NCBI RefSeq assembly: GCF_000828635.1
Contig: NZ_AP012547.1
Span: forward strand, 1,488,001 to 1,552,000
Direction: 5' to 3'
DNA: 64,000 nt
From: Sulfuritalea hydrogenivorans sk43H
GTDB lineage: Bacteria > Pseudomonadota > Gammaproteobacteria > Burkholderiales > Rhodocyclaceae
Made by a program: the position numbers and the translations under genes. Of the stretch, positions 55,500 through 63,386 are shown in pieces; within the stretch, counting starts at the first letter, position 1, and the number at the start of each line of letters is the position of its first letter. The notes below the pieces were generated by a model. It was not told where the DNA came from. It saw nothing but the letters and a program-made list of their open reading frames with translations, and did not search any database.

Positions 55500-56626
55500 G
55501 CGGTCTCCGACAGGCTTGTAGTCAGCGCCGCGCAAACGCGGTCGATGTCGCTGTCCAGCATCGAGGGAAAGAGCGGCAGTGTAATGGTGGCGGCGCCGAT
55601 CCGCTCGGCATGGGGAAAGTCGCCTTCCTTGAAGCCCAATGCCCGGTACAGCGAGAACAGGTGCAGCGCGGGGTAATGCACGCCGACGCCGATGCCGCTT
55701 TCCTTCATTGCCGCGATGAACTTGCCGCGATCGGCGCCGGCGGGCAGCAGGACCTGGAACATGTGCCAGTTGCTGTTGCTGAAATCGGCGACGGGTATTT
55801 CGAGGCCGAGCGCAGGATCGATGTGGTCGAAATAGCGGCGGGCCAGTTCGCGGCGGCGTGTGGTGAAAGCTGCCAGGTGTTTCATCTGGCCCAGTCCGAT
55901 GGTGGCGGCGATGTCGGTCAGATTGAACTTGCCGCCCAGAACGTCGACGTCCATGCCGCCGTCCGGGAAGCGCCGCACGCCTTGCAGGCGCAGGCGTTCG
56001 CACAAGCCGGGGTCGATGTCGGCGGGCAGCACCAGCGCGCCGCCTTCGGACGTGGTGAGGTTCTTGTTGGCGTGGAAGCTGAAGGAGACGAAGTCGCGGT
56101 TGTTGCCGAACGAGTGGCCGATCGGCTTGCCGTTCCACGACGCACCGAAGGCTTGCGCGGCATCCTCGATGACGCGCAGTCCATGTTTGCCGGCGATGCC
56201 GTAAAGCCGGTCGCGATCCACCGGCAGGCCGGCGAGGTCGACCGGAATGACGGCCTTGGTCTGCGGCGTGGTGGCCGCTTCAACTGCATCCAGATCGATG
56301 TTGCGTGTGACGGGATCGACGTCGACCAGGATCGGCGTCGCGCCGACTTCGAGAATCACGTTGGCGGTGGCAACCCAGGTCAGAGGGGTGGTAATCACCG
56401 TATCGCCAGCGCCGACTCCCGCGAGGCGCAGCGCGATTTCCAGCGTAGCCGTGCCGGAATTGAACGCTCGCACCGGGCGGCCGCCGCAGTAGTCGGACAG
56501 CGCCGCCTCGAAGGCCTGCACCTTGGGGCCGCTGGTGATCCAGCCCGAGCGCAGCACGTTCGCGACTTCGGCGATGGTCTCCTCGTCGATGGCGGGCCGC
56601 GTGAAAGGCAAAAACGGAGCCGTCAT
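55496..56626 (-). CDS. arnB: UDP-4-amino-4-deoxy-L-arabinose aminotransferase
   Basis: A 376-residue DegT/DnrJ/EryC1-type PLP enzyme. SFHANKNLTTSEGG contains the PLP lysine, and GWITSGPKVQAFE and VIEDAAQAFGA are family landmarks. It transaminates UDP-4-keto-arabinose. ATG 56626 overlaps the small transporter gene by 4 bp. A repeat copy (56393-56418) encodes GVGAGDTVI, a phrase that the family conserves anyway. Confidence 0.94.
   Translation of the reverse strand: MTAPFLPFTRPAIDEETIAEVANVLRSGWITSGPKVQAFEAALSDYCGGRPVRAFNSGTATLEIALRLAGVGAGDTVITTPLTWVATANVILEVGATPILVDVDPVTRNIDLDAVEAATTPQTKAVIPVDLAGLPVDRDRLYGIAGKHGLRVIEDAAQAFGASWNGKPIGHSFGNNRDFVSFSFHANKNLTTSEGGALVLPADIDPGLCERLRLQGVRRFPDGGMDVDVLGGKFNLTDIAATIGLGQMKHLAAFTTRRRELARRYFDHIDPALGLEIPVADFSNSNWHMFQVLLPAGADRGKFIAAMKESGIGVGVHYPALHLFSLYRALGFKEGDFPHAERIGAATITLPLFPSMLDSDIDRVCAALTTSLSETA
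56393..56420 (+). repeat. Dispersed short repeat, copy 6 (inside arnB)
   Basis: Matches the best copy at 25 of 28 positions. It is in the non-coding strand of arnB, over the codons for GVGAGDTVI. Confidence 0.55.
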
Positions 56627-56994
56627 GACCTCGCCACCAGGAACACACCGACGACGATGAAGCCGATGCCGAGCAGCTTCTGCGCCGCCAGCGCTTCGCC
56701 GAACCACTGCCAGGCGACGAAGGCATTGATCACGTAGCCGATCGACAGCATCGGGTAGGCGATCGACACGGGCACCCTTGAGAGCGCCATGATCCAGAGC
56801 ACCAGGCTTACCGCGTAGCAGGCCATGCCGCCCATGATGAAGGGCTGGAAGGCCAGCTTGAGGCCGACCGGGACAATGTTGTCGGCATGGAACTCGAAAT
56901 GGCCGACGGCATTGGTGCCGGCTTTGAGGAAGAGTTGCGCGGCGGCGTTGAGCAGCACGCCGGCGAGAACCAGGGAAAAGCTGACGGCGTTCAT
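56623..56994 (-). CDS. Small EmrE-like membrane transporter, ArnE/ArnF-type flippase subunit
   Basis: 123 residues with four membrane helices (about 4-22, 42-68, 74-92, 98-121), in the size range of SMR/EamA half-proteins; VSIAYPMLSIGYVINAFVA is typical. In enterobacteria ArnE and ArnF together flip undecaprenyl-P-L-Ara4N. Only one such gene is present, so it may act as a homodimer. It lies between arnT and arnB. Confidence 0.85.
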   Translation of the reverse strand: MNAVSFSLVLAGVLLNAAAQLFLKAGTNAVGHFEFHADNIVPVGLKLAFQPFIMGGMACYAVSLVLWIMALSRVPVSIAYPMLSIGYVINAFVAWQWFGEALAAQKLLGIGFIVVGVFLVARS

Positions 56995-56995
56995 G

Positions 56996-58657
56996 TCATG
57001 GCTTCCTCACAATGACGCGGCGGGTGTCGCGGACGACTTCGGTCATGGGCAAACCCTTCTGGTTCAATTCCTTCCAGGTGGCCGGCGACATCAGTGCCCA
57101 GGCCACGGGCGCCGCGCTCCACGCCTGTTCGAAGCCGGCGATGTCGGGAATGAACTTCCGCGGCTCCTGACTGATGCCGAAGCCGAGTTCGTCGCGGTAG
57201 GCGACCATGGTGGTGGTGCGCTTGAGGTAGAACTGCAGGCTCTGGTCGTAGGTATCGACGCTGAAGAATGGCGCGTCCGGCGGTATTTGCGGACGGATCG
57301 CGGCGGCCATGTCGTGTGCCGAATTGACGGCGCCGAGACTGTCGTGACCCAGCAAAAAGCCCTGACCGAAGGCGAAGCCGCCGAAGGCAAGGGTGAACAT
57401 GGCGGCCACGTTGCGCCCCCGTCTTCCCAGCCAGAACGCGATCAGGCCGCCGGCCAGCAGGGCACCGGCGCCGGCATACAGCCAGGGTTGGTAGGCCTCG
57501 TAGAGTGCAACCGGGACTTTTTCGCTGGCGAAGCCGGTGACGTAAGGCACCAGGAACAGACAGCCGCCACCGATGGCGACCGCAGGCAGGACGTGCCATT
57601 CGATGCGGCGAGACGCGGCGTGGCCGGCCAGGTGCAGGCCGATCAGTGCGGCCAGCGCCGGGAAGATCGGCAATATGTAGGACGCCAGCTTGGAACTGGA
57701 GGCCGAAAAGAAGACAAAGACCAGCACCGTCCACACCAGCAGGAAACGGCGCGGCTGGAAGCGGCGGCCGGCATCGCGGCGGAAGCCGGCGGCGATGCCT
57801 TGCACCAGGCTGCCGAGCCAGGGCAGCATGCCGATCAGCAGGATCGGGATGAAATACCACATTGGCTGGTAACGGCCGTGGGCCTTGGTCAGGAAGCGCT
57901 CGAAATGCTCGTGGATGAAAAAGAAATGCGCGAATTCGGGGTTGGCCAGCGAAACCGCGATGAACCACGGCGCGGTGATCGCCAGCAGGATCAGCAGGCC
58001 GCGGAACGGGCGGATGCGCAGGATGAAGCCCCAGTCGCGTTCCCACAGGGCATAGGCGACGACCGTCGCGGCCGGCAGCACCAGGCCGATCAGGCCCTTG
58101 GAGAGTATCGCCAGCGCCAGCAGTACCCAGGCGCCGTCCTGCCAGCGCCGACTTTCACGCTGGCTGGCATCGTCGCGCTGGCCGAGGCACAGCGCGAACA
58201 CCGCGGCGGCCAGAAAGAAGCTGACGCCCATGTCCAGCGTGTTGACGTGGCCGATCACGTTCCACAGGACGCTGCCGGCCAGCACCGCCCCCGCGATCAG
58301 CCCGGCTTGCAGGCCGAACAGGCGTGCCGTGGCGAAGGCCGTGGCGAGGATGCCGAGGAAGCCGGTCAGCGCCGGCCAGAGCCGCGCGGTCCAGTGGTGT
58401 TCGCCGAAGACGGTGAAGGCCGTGGCCGTGGCCCAATATTGCAGTGCCGGTTTTTCGAAGTACTTGAGCCCGTTCAGGCGCGGCGTCAGCCAGTCGCCGG
58501 TGGCCACCATTTCGCGCGGGATCTCCGAGTAGCGCCCCTCGTCGGGATTGATCAGGCGGCGCTGTTCCAGCGTGCCGAACCAGGCCAGGGCAAAGACCAG
58601 TATCAGTGCCAGCAGCGGCAGGCCGCGCAATTCGCGCGGTTGGGCTAGCCGGCGCAT
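56996..58657 (-). CDS. arnT: Lipid A L-Ara4N transferase (GT39/ArnT family)
   Basis: A 553-residue membrane glycosyltransferase with about 11-12 membrane helices. INPDEGRYSEIPREM supplies the conserved acidic residues, and YFEKPALQYW and LSKGLIGLVLP are ArnT features. It transfers L-Ara4N to lipid A on the periplasmic side of the inner membrane and so confers resistance to cationic peptides. The start overlaps the DUF498 gene by 13 bp. A partial repeat copy (58131-58156) codes for SRRWQDGA in a variable loop. Confidence 0.93.
   Translation of the reverse strand: MRRLAQPRELRGLPLLALILVFALAWFGTLEQRRLINPDEGRYSEIPREMVATGDWLTPRLNGLKYFEKPALQYWATATAFTVFGEHHWTARLWPALTGFLGILATAFATARLFGLQAGLIAGAVLAGSVLWNVIGHVNTLDMGVSFFLAAAVFALCLGQRDDASQRESRRWQDGAWVLLALAILSKGLIGLVLPAATVVAYALWERDWGFILRIRPFRGLLILLAITAPWFIAVSLANPEFAHFFFIHEHFERFLTKAHGRYQPMWYFIPILLIGMLPWLGSLVQGIAAGFRRDAGRRFQPRRFLLVWTVLVFVFFSASSSKLASYILPIFPALAALIGLHLAGHAASRRIEWHVLPAVAIGGGCLFLVPYVTGFASEKVPVALYEAYQPWLYAGAGALLAGGLIAFWLGRRGRNVAAMFTLAFGGFAFGQGFLLGHDSLGAVNSAHDMAAAIRPQIPPDAPFFSVDTYDQSLQFYLKRTTTMVAYRDELGFGISQEPRKFIPDIAGFEQAWSAAPVAWALMSPATWKELNQKGLPMTEVVRDTRRVIVRKP
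58131..58156 (+). repeat. Dispersed short repeat, copy 7 (inside arnT)
   Basis: The last 17 bases keep the core GCCAGCGCCGACTTTC exactly, with more changes before it. It encodes ESRRWQDGA on the arnT strand. Confidence 0.6.
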
Positions 58658-59025
58658 TCGATGATCAGCGCGGCGGCCACGTCGCGTCCTTCGGCCATGA
58701 GGATGTTGTAGGTGCGGCAGGCGGCATGGGTGTCCATCACCTCGACGCCGACGCGGCGCTCGATCAGCGGGCGCAGCAGTGCCGGGGCGGGGAAGCGCTG
58801 GCGCGGCCCGGTGCCGAGCAGGACGATCGGGCAGTCGAGGCCGGCCACCGCTTGCAGGTCGGATTCCGTCAGGCTGTCAATCGAATCCGGCGGCCAGTCT
58901 TCGATCAGGCGTTGCGGCGTCAGGAGGAAGCTTCTCGTCAGCGGGCGGCCATTTACGGCGATGTGCCGGGCATCGTAGGCGGTAATGGCAAGCAGGCCGG
59001 TGGTGACGGAGGAATGAAGCTTCAT
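58645..59025 (-). CDS. DUF498/Mth938-domain protein
   Basis: 126 residues with the fold signature HIAVNGRPLTRSFLLTP and GTGPRQRFPAPALL, then VEVMDTHAACRTYNIL. Homologues include the mitochondrial complex I assembly factor NDUFAF3. Its own function in bacteria is not settled. It is first in the minus-strand series that continues with arnT, and is divergent from the aminotransferase gene. Confidence 0.85.
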   Translation of the reverse strand: MKLHSSVTTGLLAITAYDARHIAVNGRPLTRSFLLTPQRLIEDWPPDSIDSLTESDLQAVAGLDCPIVLLGTGPRQRFPAPALLRPLIERRVGVEVMDTHAACRTYNILMAEGRDVAAALIIECAG

Positions 59026-59190
59026 TCGGGGCGCGGGTTTGGCGGCTTGGATGACAACGGAGTGGCGAAGAGTGGAAGGCCGAAAGCCGCATCAAATCTG
59101 GATTTGCGGTGCAGCATTGGCTTCGGTAACATTATACATTCACCGACGTTGCCCAACCCGGGCGGCATCATGCAGAAAGGACGGTTGCTC

Positions 59191-60417
59191 ATGCAGCCCG
59201 TGAATAAATCAGCCAAGCTCAACAATGTCTGCTACGACATTCGCGGCCCCGTGCTGGCCCGCGCCAAGCAGATGGAAGAGGAAGGCCACAAGATCATCAA
59301 GCTGAACATCGGCAACCTCGCCGCGTTCGGCTTCGATTCGCCCGAAGAGATCCAGCAGGACATGATCCGCAACCTGCCCAGCGCCGCCGGCTATGTCGAT
59401 TCGAAGGGGATTTTCTCCGCGCGCAAGGCGGTGATGCATTACACCCAGCAGAAGCACATCAAGGGCGTGACGATCGAGGACATCTACATCGGCAACGGGG
59501 TTTCCGAGCTGATCGTGATGGCCATGAACGCGCTGCTCGACAGCGGCGACGAAGTGCTGCTGCCGGCGCCCGACTATCCGCTGTGGACGGCGGCGGTCAG
59601 CCTTTCCGGCGGCACGCCGCGCCATTACCTGTGCGACGAAGGCGCCGGTTGGCTGCCCGATCTGGACGACATCCGCGCCAAGATCACGCCGCAGACCCGG
59701 GCCATCGTCATCATCAACCCCAATAACCCGACCGGAGCCGTTTACCCGGACGAGGTGTTGAAGGAAATTATCGAAATCGCCCGGCAGAACGACCTGATCA
59801 TCTATGCCGACGAGGTCTATGACAAAGTGCTTTACGACGGAGTGACCCACACCTCGATCGCGGCCCTGTCGGAGGATGTGCTGACGATCACCTTCAACGG
59901 CCTGTCGAAGAACTACCGTTCCTGCGGCTACCGGTCGGGGTGGATGATCGTTTCCGGCGAAAAGAAGCATGCGCGCGATTACATCGACGGCCTCGACATG
60001 CTGGCCTCGATGCGTCTTTGCGCCAACGTCCCCGGGCAGTGGGGCATCCAGACGGCCTTGGGCGGCTACCAAAGCATCGACGACCTGGTGGCGCCGGGCG
60101 GGCGCATGTGCCGCCAGCGCGACGTGGCGCACGAACTGATCACGGCCATTCCCGGCGTCAGTTGCGTCAAGCCCAGGGCCACGCTCTACATGTTCCCGCG
60201 CCTCGATCCGAAGATGTACCCGATCAGCGACGACCAGGATTTCATCGCCGAACTGCTGGTGGCGGAAAAGGTGCTGCTGGTGCAGGGCACGGGTTTCAAC
60301 TGGCCGCATCCCGACCATTTCCGCCTGGTGTTCCTGCCGCACGAGGATGACCTGCGCGAGGCCATCGGCCGCATTGCCCGCTTCCTCGAAGGCTATCGCA
60401 AACGGTATGGCAACTGA
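59191..60417 (+). CDS. alaA: Alanine transaminase-type aminotransferase
   Basis: A 408-residue class I PLP enzyme closely resembling E. coli AlaA as I recall it: KLNNVCYDIRGPVLARAK at the start, NIGNLAAFGF, INPNNPTGAVY and the PLP lysine in FNGLSKNYR. Start ATG 59191 aligns with the AlaA N terminus; ATG 59170 is alternative. It interconverts pyruvate and alanine using glutamate. It precedes the GNAT and hom genes with overlapping starts. Confidence 0.92.
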   Translation: MQPVNKSAKLNNVCYDIRGPVLARAKQMEEEGHKIIKLNIGNLAAFGFDSPEEIQQDMIRNLPSAAGYVDSKGIFSARKAVMHYTQQKHIKGVTIEDIYIGNGVSELIVMAMNALLDSGDEVLLPAPDYPLWTAAVSLSGGTPRHYLCDEGAGWLPDLDDIRAKITPQTRAIVIINPNNPTGAVYPDEVLKEIIEIARQNDLIIYADEVYDKVLYDGVTHTSIAALSEDVLTITFNGLSKNYRSCGYRSGWMIVSGEKKHARDYIDGLDMLASMRLCANVPGQWGIQTALGGYQSIDDLVAPGGRMCRQRDVAHELITAIPGVSCVKPRATLYMFPRLDPKMYPISDDQDFIAELLVAEKVLLVQGTGFNWPHPDHFRLVFLPHEDDLREAIGRIARFLEGYRKRYGN

Positions 60418-60859
60418 GTTTGTGGTGGTGGAGGTGACGGGCAGCGATGGCAGCGTGGCCGAGCCGGCATGGCTGGCTCGCGCCGAGTCGGTGCATCGCC
60501 AGTTGCGCACGGGCTTGCCGGTCGATTACGCCGGTCGCCTGCGAGCGGTATTCGCCAACGGCGCGCGCATGAGCGTGGCGACCGAGGACACGGCGGTGCG
60601 CGGTGTCGCGTTGTGGCGCGTGATCGAGAATACCTACGAGGGGCGCCGGCTGTACGTCGACGACCTGGTGACCGATGCCGCCCATCGTTCGCGGGGCATC
60701 GGCAAAGCATTGCTTCATCATCTGGAACGACACGCACGGGATTTGCAGTGCGACGTGCTGGCGCTCGACTCGGGCACCCAGCGCACCGATGCGCATCGCT
60801 TTTACTTTCGTGAGGGCCTCGTGATTCCGGCCTTCTCCTTCAGGAAAAACTTGAAATGA
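60407..60859 (+). CDS. GNAT-family N-acetyltransferase
   Basis: 150 residues. LYVDDLVTDAAHRSRGIGKALL contains the R/Q-x-x-G-x-G/A acetyl-CoA loop (SRGIGKA), with a long helix and LDSGTQRTDAHRFY after it. ATG 60407 is inside the end of alaA. The substrate is unknown; its place between alaA and hom suggests amino-acid metabolism. Confidence 0.85.
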   Translation: MATEFVVVEVTGSDGSVAEPAWLARAESVHRQLRTGLPVDYAGRLRAVFANGARMSVATEDTAVRGVALWRVIENTYEGRRLYVDDLVTDAAHRSRGIGKALLHHLERHARDLQCDVLALDSGTQRTDAHRFYFREGLVIPAFSFRKNLK

Positions 60860-62166
60860 AACCTATCAACGTAGGACTGCTCGGCATCGGTACCGTCGGT
60901 GGCGGAACCTTCAACGTGCTTGCGCGCAACGAAGCGGAAATCACCCGCCGCGCCGGGCGCCCGATCCGCATCACGAAAGTGGCGGACAAGAATCTCGAAC
61001 TCGCGCGCCAGGTGACGGCGGGGCGGGCCGAAGTCACCGACGATGCCTTCTCGGTGGTGAGCGACCCCGAGATCGACATCGTCATCGAACTGATCGGCGG
61101 CTACGGCATCGCCAGGGAACTGGTACTGAAGGCCATCGCCAACGGCAAGCACGTGGTCACGGCGAACAAGGCGCTGCTCGCGGTGCATGGCAACGAGATC
61201 TTCGCCGCCGCGCACGAGAAGGGTGTCATGGTCGGCTTCGAGGCGGCGGTGGCGGGCGGCATTCCGATCATCAAGGCGCTGCGCGAGGGCCTCTCGGCCA
61301 ACCGCATCCAGTGGATCGCCGGCATCATCAACGGCACCACCAATTTCATCCTCTCCGAAATGCGCGACAAGGGCCTGTCCTTCGATACGGTGCTGAAGGA
61401 GGCGCAGCGCCTGGGCTATGCCGAGGCCGATCCGACCTTCGACATCGAGGGCATCGACGCCGCGCACAAGATCACCATCCTTTCGGCGCTGGCCTTCGGC
61501 ATCCGCATGCAGTTCGACAAGGCGCACGTCGAGGGCATCAGCAAACTGGACGCCGACGACATCAAGTATGCCGAGCAACTCGGCTACCGCATCAAGCTGC
61601 TGGGCATCACCCGGCGCCGTCCGGAGGGCGTAGAGCTGCGCGTGCATCCGACGCTGATCCCGGCCAAGCGACTGATCGCCAATGTCGAAGGCGCGATGAA
61701 TGCCGTGCTGGTGCAGGGCGACGCCGTCGGCGCCACCTTGTATTACGGCAAGGGCGCCGGCGCCGAGCCGACCGCCTCGGCGGTGATCGCCGACCTGGTC
61801 GATGTCACCCGCATGCACACCGCCGATCCCGAACATCGCGTACCGCACCTGGCCTTCCAGCCCGGCGCCGTCGAAGACACGCCGATCCTGCCGCTGTCCG
61901 AAGTCGAAACCAGCTACTACCTGCGGTTGCGCGTGGAGGACAAGCCCGGCGTGCTGGCCGACATCACGCGCATCCTCGCCGACCAGCAGATTTCCATCGA
62001 CGCCATGATCCAGCGCGAGCCGGCCGAAGGCGAATCGCAGACCGACATCATCATGCTGACCCACATCACGCGCGAGAAGAACGTCGATGCCGCGATCGCC
62101 AGGATCGAGGCGCTGCCGGTGGTGAAGAAGCAGGTGATCCGTCTGCGCATGGAAGAGCTGGGCTGA
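60856..62166 (+). CDS. hom: Homoserine dehydrogenase
   Basis: A 436-residue enzyme. NAD(P) motif GLLGIGTVGGGTFNVL, the catalytic domain with GIINGTTNFILSEM and YAEADPTFDIEG, and a C-terminal ACT domain (from about 350, LRLRVEDKPGVLADIT) for threonine feedback. It reduces aspartate semialdehyde to homoserine. The ATGA start overlaps the GNAT gene. thrC follows after an interposed 1.2-kb segment. Confidence 0.96.
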   Translation: MKPINVGLLGIGTVGGGTFNVLARNEAEITRRAGRPIRITKVADKNLELARQVTAGRAEVTDDAFSVVSDPEIDIVIELIGGYGIARELVLKAIANGKHVVTANKALLAVHGNEIFAAAHEKGVMVGFEAAVAGGIPIIKALREGLSANRIQWIAGIINGTTNFILSEMRDKGLSFDTVLKEAQRLGYAEADPTFDIEGIDAAHKITILSALAFGIRMQFDKAHVEGISKLDADDIKYAEQLGYRIKLLGITRRRPEGVELRVHPTLIPAKRLIANVEGAMNAVLVQGDAVGATLYYGKGAGAEPTASAVIADLVDVTRMHTADPEHRVPHLAFQPGAVEDTPILPLSEVETSYYLRLRVEDKPGVLADITRILADQQISIDAMIQREPAEGESQTDIIMLTHITREKNVDAAIARIEALPVVKKQVIRLRMEELG

Positions 62167-62233
62167 CGAATCGACCAGGGTTGACTTCCCTGTTCTGAAA
62201 CGGAGTCGCCGGATGGGAGTCATTCCGCGGAAG

Positions 62234-62262
62234 TTGCCTATCGCAGAGCGTAGAACGATAAT
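62234..62262 (+). promoter_or_regulatory. Candidate promoter for the hicB gene
   Basis: TTGCCT (62234-62239) and GATAAT (62257-62262) with 17 bases between. The hicB ATG lies 31 nt downstream. Confidence 0.55.
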
Positions 62263-62292
62263 CGCATTTTCCGCATCATTTCGGGGCCAGCC

Positions 62293-62502
62293 ATGAGAGT
62301 CTATTCAGCGGTAATTGAACGGTGCGCACAAACCGGCCTGTTCGTTGGTTTCGTTCCCGGCTTTCCTGGCGCGCATTCCCAGGGCGAAACGCTGGATGAA
62401 CTCAACCACAACCTGCACGACGTAATTGCAATGCTTCTGGAGGATGGCGAACCCATGCTGGAGTCGGAGTTTGTCGGGGTTCAAAACGTTGCCGTAGCTT
62501 GA
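62293..62502 (+). CDS. HicB-family antitoxin
   Basis: 69 residues of the HicB fold: YSAVIERCAQTGLFVGFVPGFPGAHSQGETLDEL carries the G-x-x-S/Q-GET-type turn (split over the strand), then a helix and a strand. It lacks a C-terminal DNA-binding domain. By family it would neutralise HicA; the hicA that follows 3 bp later is frameshifted. It stands with a promoter of its own in an insertion between hom and thrC. Confidence 0.82.
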   Translation: MRVYSAVIERCAQTGLFVGFVPGFPGAHSQGETLDELNHNLHDVIAMLLEDGEPMLESEFVGVQNVAVA

Positions 62503-62505
62503 GTC

Positions 62506-62726
62506 ATGGGAAATGTTCCGGTCCTCAAACCCCATGAAGTCATTGCCATTCTTGTCAGGCTCGGATTTACTGAAGTCCGCCAACGCGGCTCGCACAAACA
62601 ATTCCGCGATACCGCTGGCCGCTAACGGTGCCGTTTCATCTAGGCCGAGATATCTCCCCGATCCTGCTCCGTCAAATAGCCAAAGACATCGGCCTCGCGC
62701 TTGATGAATTTCTCAAGCATAGATAG
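62506..62726 (+). pseudogene. hicA toxin gene, frameshifted
   Basis: The ATG 62506 frame encodes a HicA start: VLKPHEVIAILVRLGFTEV, then QRGSHKQFRDTAG, with the catalytic His in GSHKQF. It stops at TAA 62623-62625. In another frame the family sequence continues, TVPFHLGRDISPILL, then DIGLALDEFLKH, to TAG 62724-62726. A small indel at about 62618-62627 therefore separates the two halves. If the base calls are correct the toxin is inactive. Confidence 0.8.
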
Positions 62727-63267
62727 TCAGAAAGGTCAGTGTGCAACTGTTTTCAAGGTGTGCGTCTTGTTGAAGAACAAATCGACACTGACCCCTATAG
62801 TTCTGATTCTGGCGACTACCTTAATCGTATTCTGGTGGTCTTATGAACGCACTGAAGCTGATCTGTTGGACTCAATCAAGTTTAGTGTGTCGATTGGTAG
62901 CATCTTCGTCTCTCTATTTCTTTTGCGCCGACTACACTTGGAGCAAAAGACCAGCGGGCTGGGAGAAGCCGAATATCTGCTCAAGCAAGCTGGTGGCGCC
63001 CAAGATCTTTTGTCGCAGGCGTTCTCGGCCCTCGGGGCCGGGTGGGTATACATTGCAGTAACGCTTGGGCTTCCCCTAATTGTTGGTTTTGGCACCAAGT
63101 CCTTCGCGTTGGGAGCGACGATTTTCGTTTTGTCCGCCGTACTTTGTGGCCCGGCGGCATATGGTGCGTTCCGCTTCTATTCGAAAGCACGCCCCATAGC
63201 GCAAAAGGCTCTAGAACTCTCACAGCATGACGCCCAACCCGGCAGTCAACAGGACGCTGCGCGATGA
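62704..63267 (+). CDS. Membrane protein of unknown function
   Basis: About 187 residues with membrane helices at about 32-50, 57-75 (IGSIFVSLFLLRR), 112-130 and 134-153. A soluble segment of about 35 residues separates the second and third. Start is uncertain: ATG 62704 overlaps the hicA pseudogene by 23 bp, and GTG near 62760 would shorten it by about 20 residues. I do not recognise the family. Base composition is lower in GC than the flanking hom and thrC, consistent with acquisition together with hicBA. Confidence 0.6.
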   Translation: MNFSSIDSQKGQCATVFKVCVLLKNKSTLTPIVLILATTLIVFWWSYERTEADLLDSIKFSVSIGSIFVSLFLLRRLHLEQKTSGLGEAEYLLKQAGGAQDLLSQAFSALGAGWVYIAVTLGLPLIVGFGTKSFALGATIFVLSAVLCGPAAYGAFRFYSKARPIAQKALELSQHDAQPGSQQDAAR

Positions 63268-63299
63268 AGCCGCGCAGCGCCGGTTATGTCAGACGTTCC

Positions 63300-63324
63300 C
63301 GCCGTGCCGCCAGCGCCGACTTTC
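63300..63324 (+). repeat. Dispersed short repeat, copy 8 (intergenic, before thrC)
   Basis: Matches the best copy at 23 of 25 positions, with the core CGCCAGCGCCGACTTTC exact. It lies in the 119-bp gap before thrC. Confidence 0.7.
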
Positions 63325-63386
63325 TTCATCTCGATCCCCATCAATAACGGCAGTTCTCCAACATTTTCCTGTTTCCAAAACCTGAC

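Noticed and set aside
56393..56420. Treating the arnB repeat copy as a proven insertion
   Set aside because: GVGAGDTVI is a common phrase in this enzyme family, so the DNA similarity here may come partly from protein constraint.
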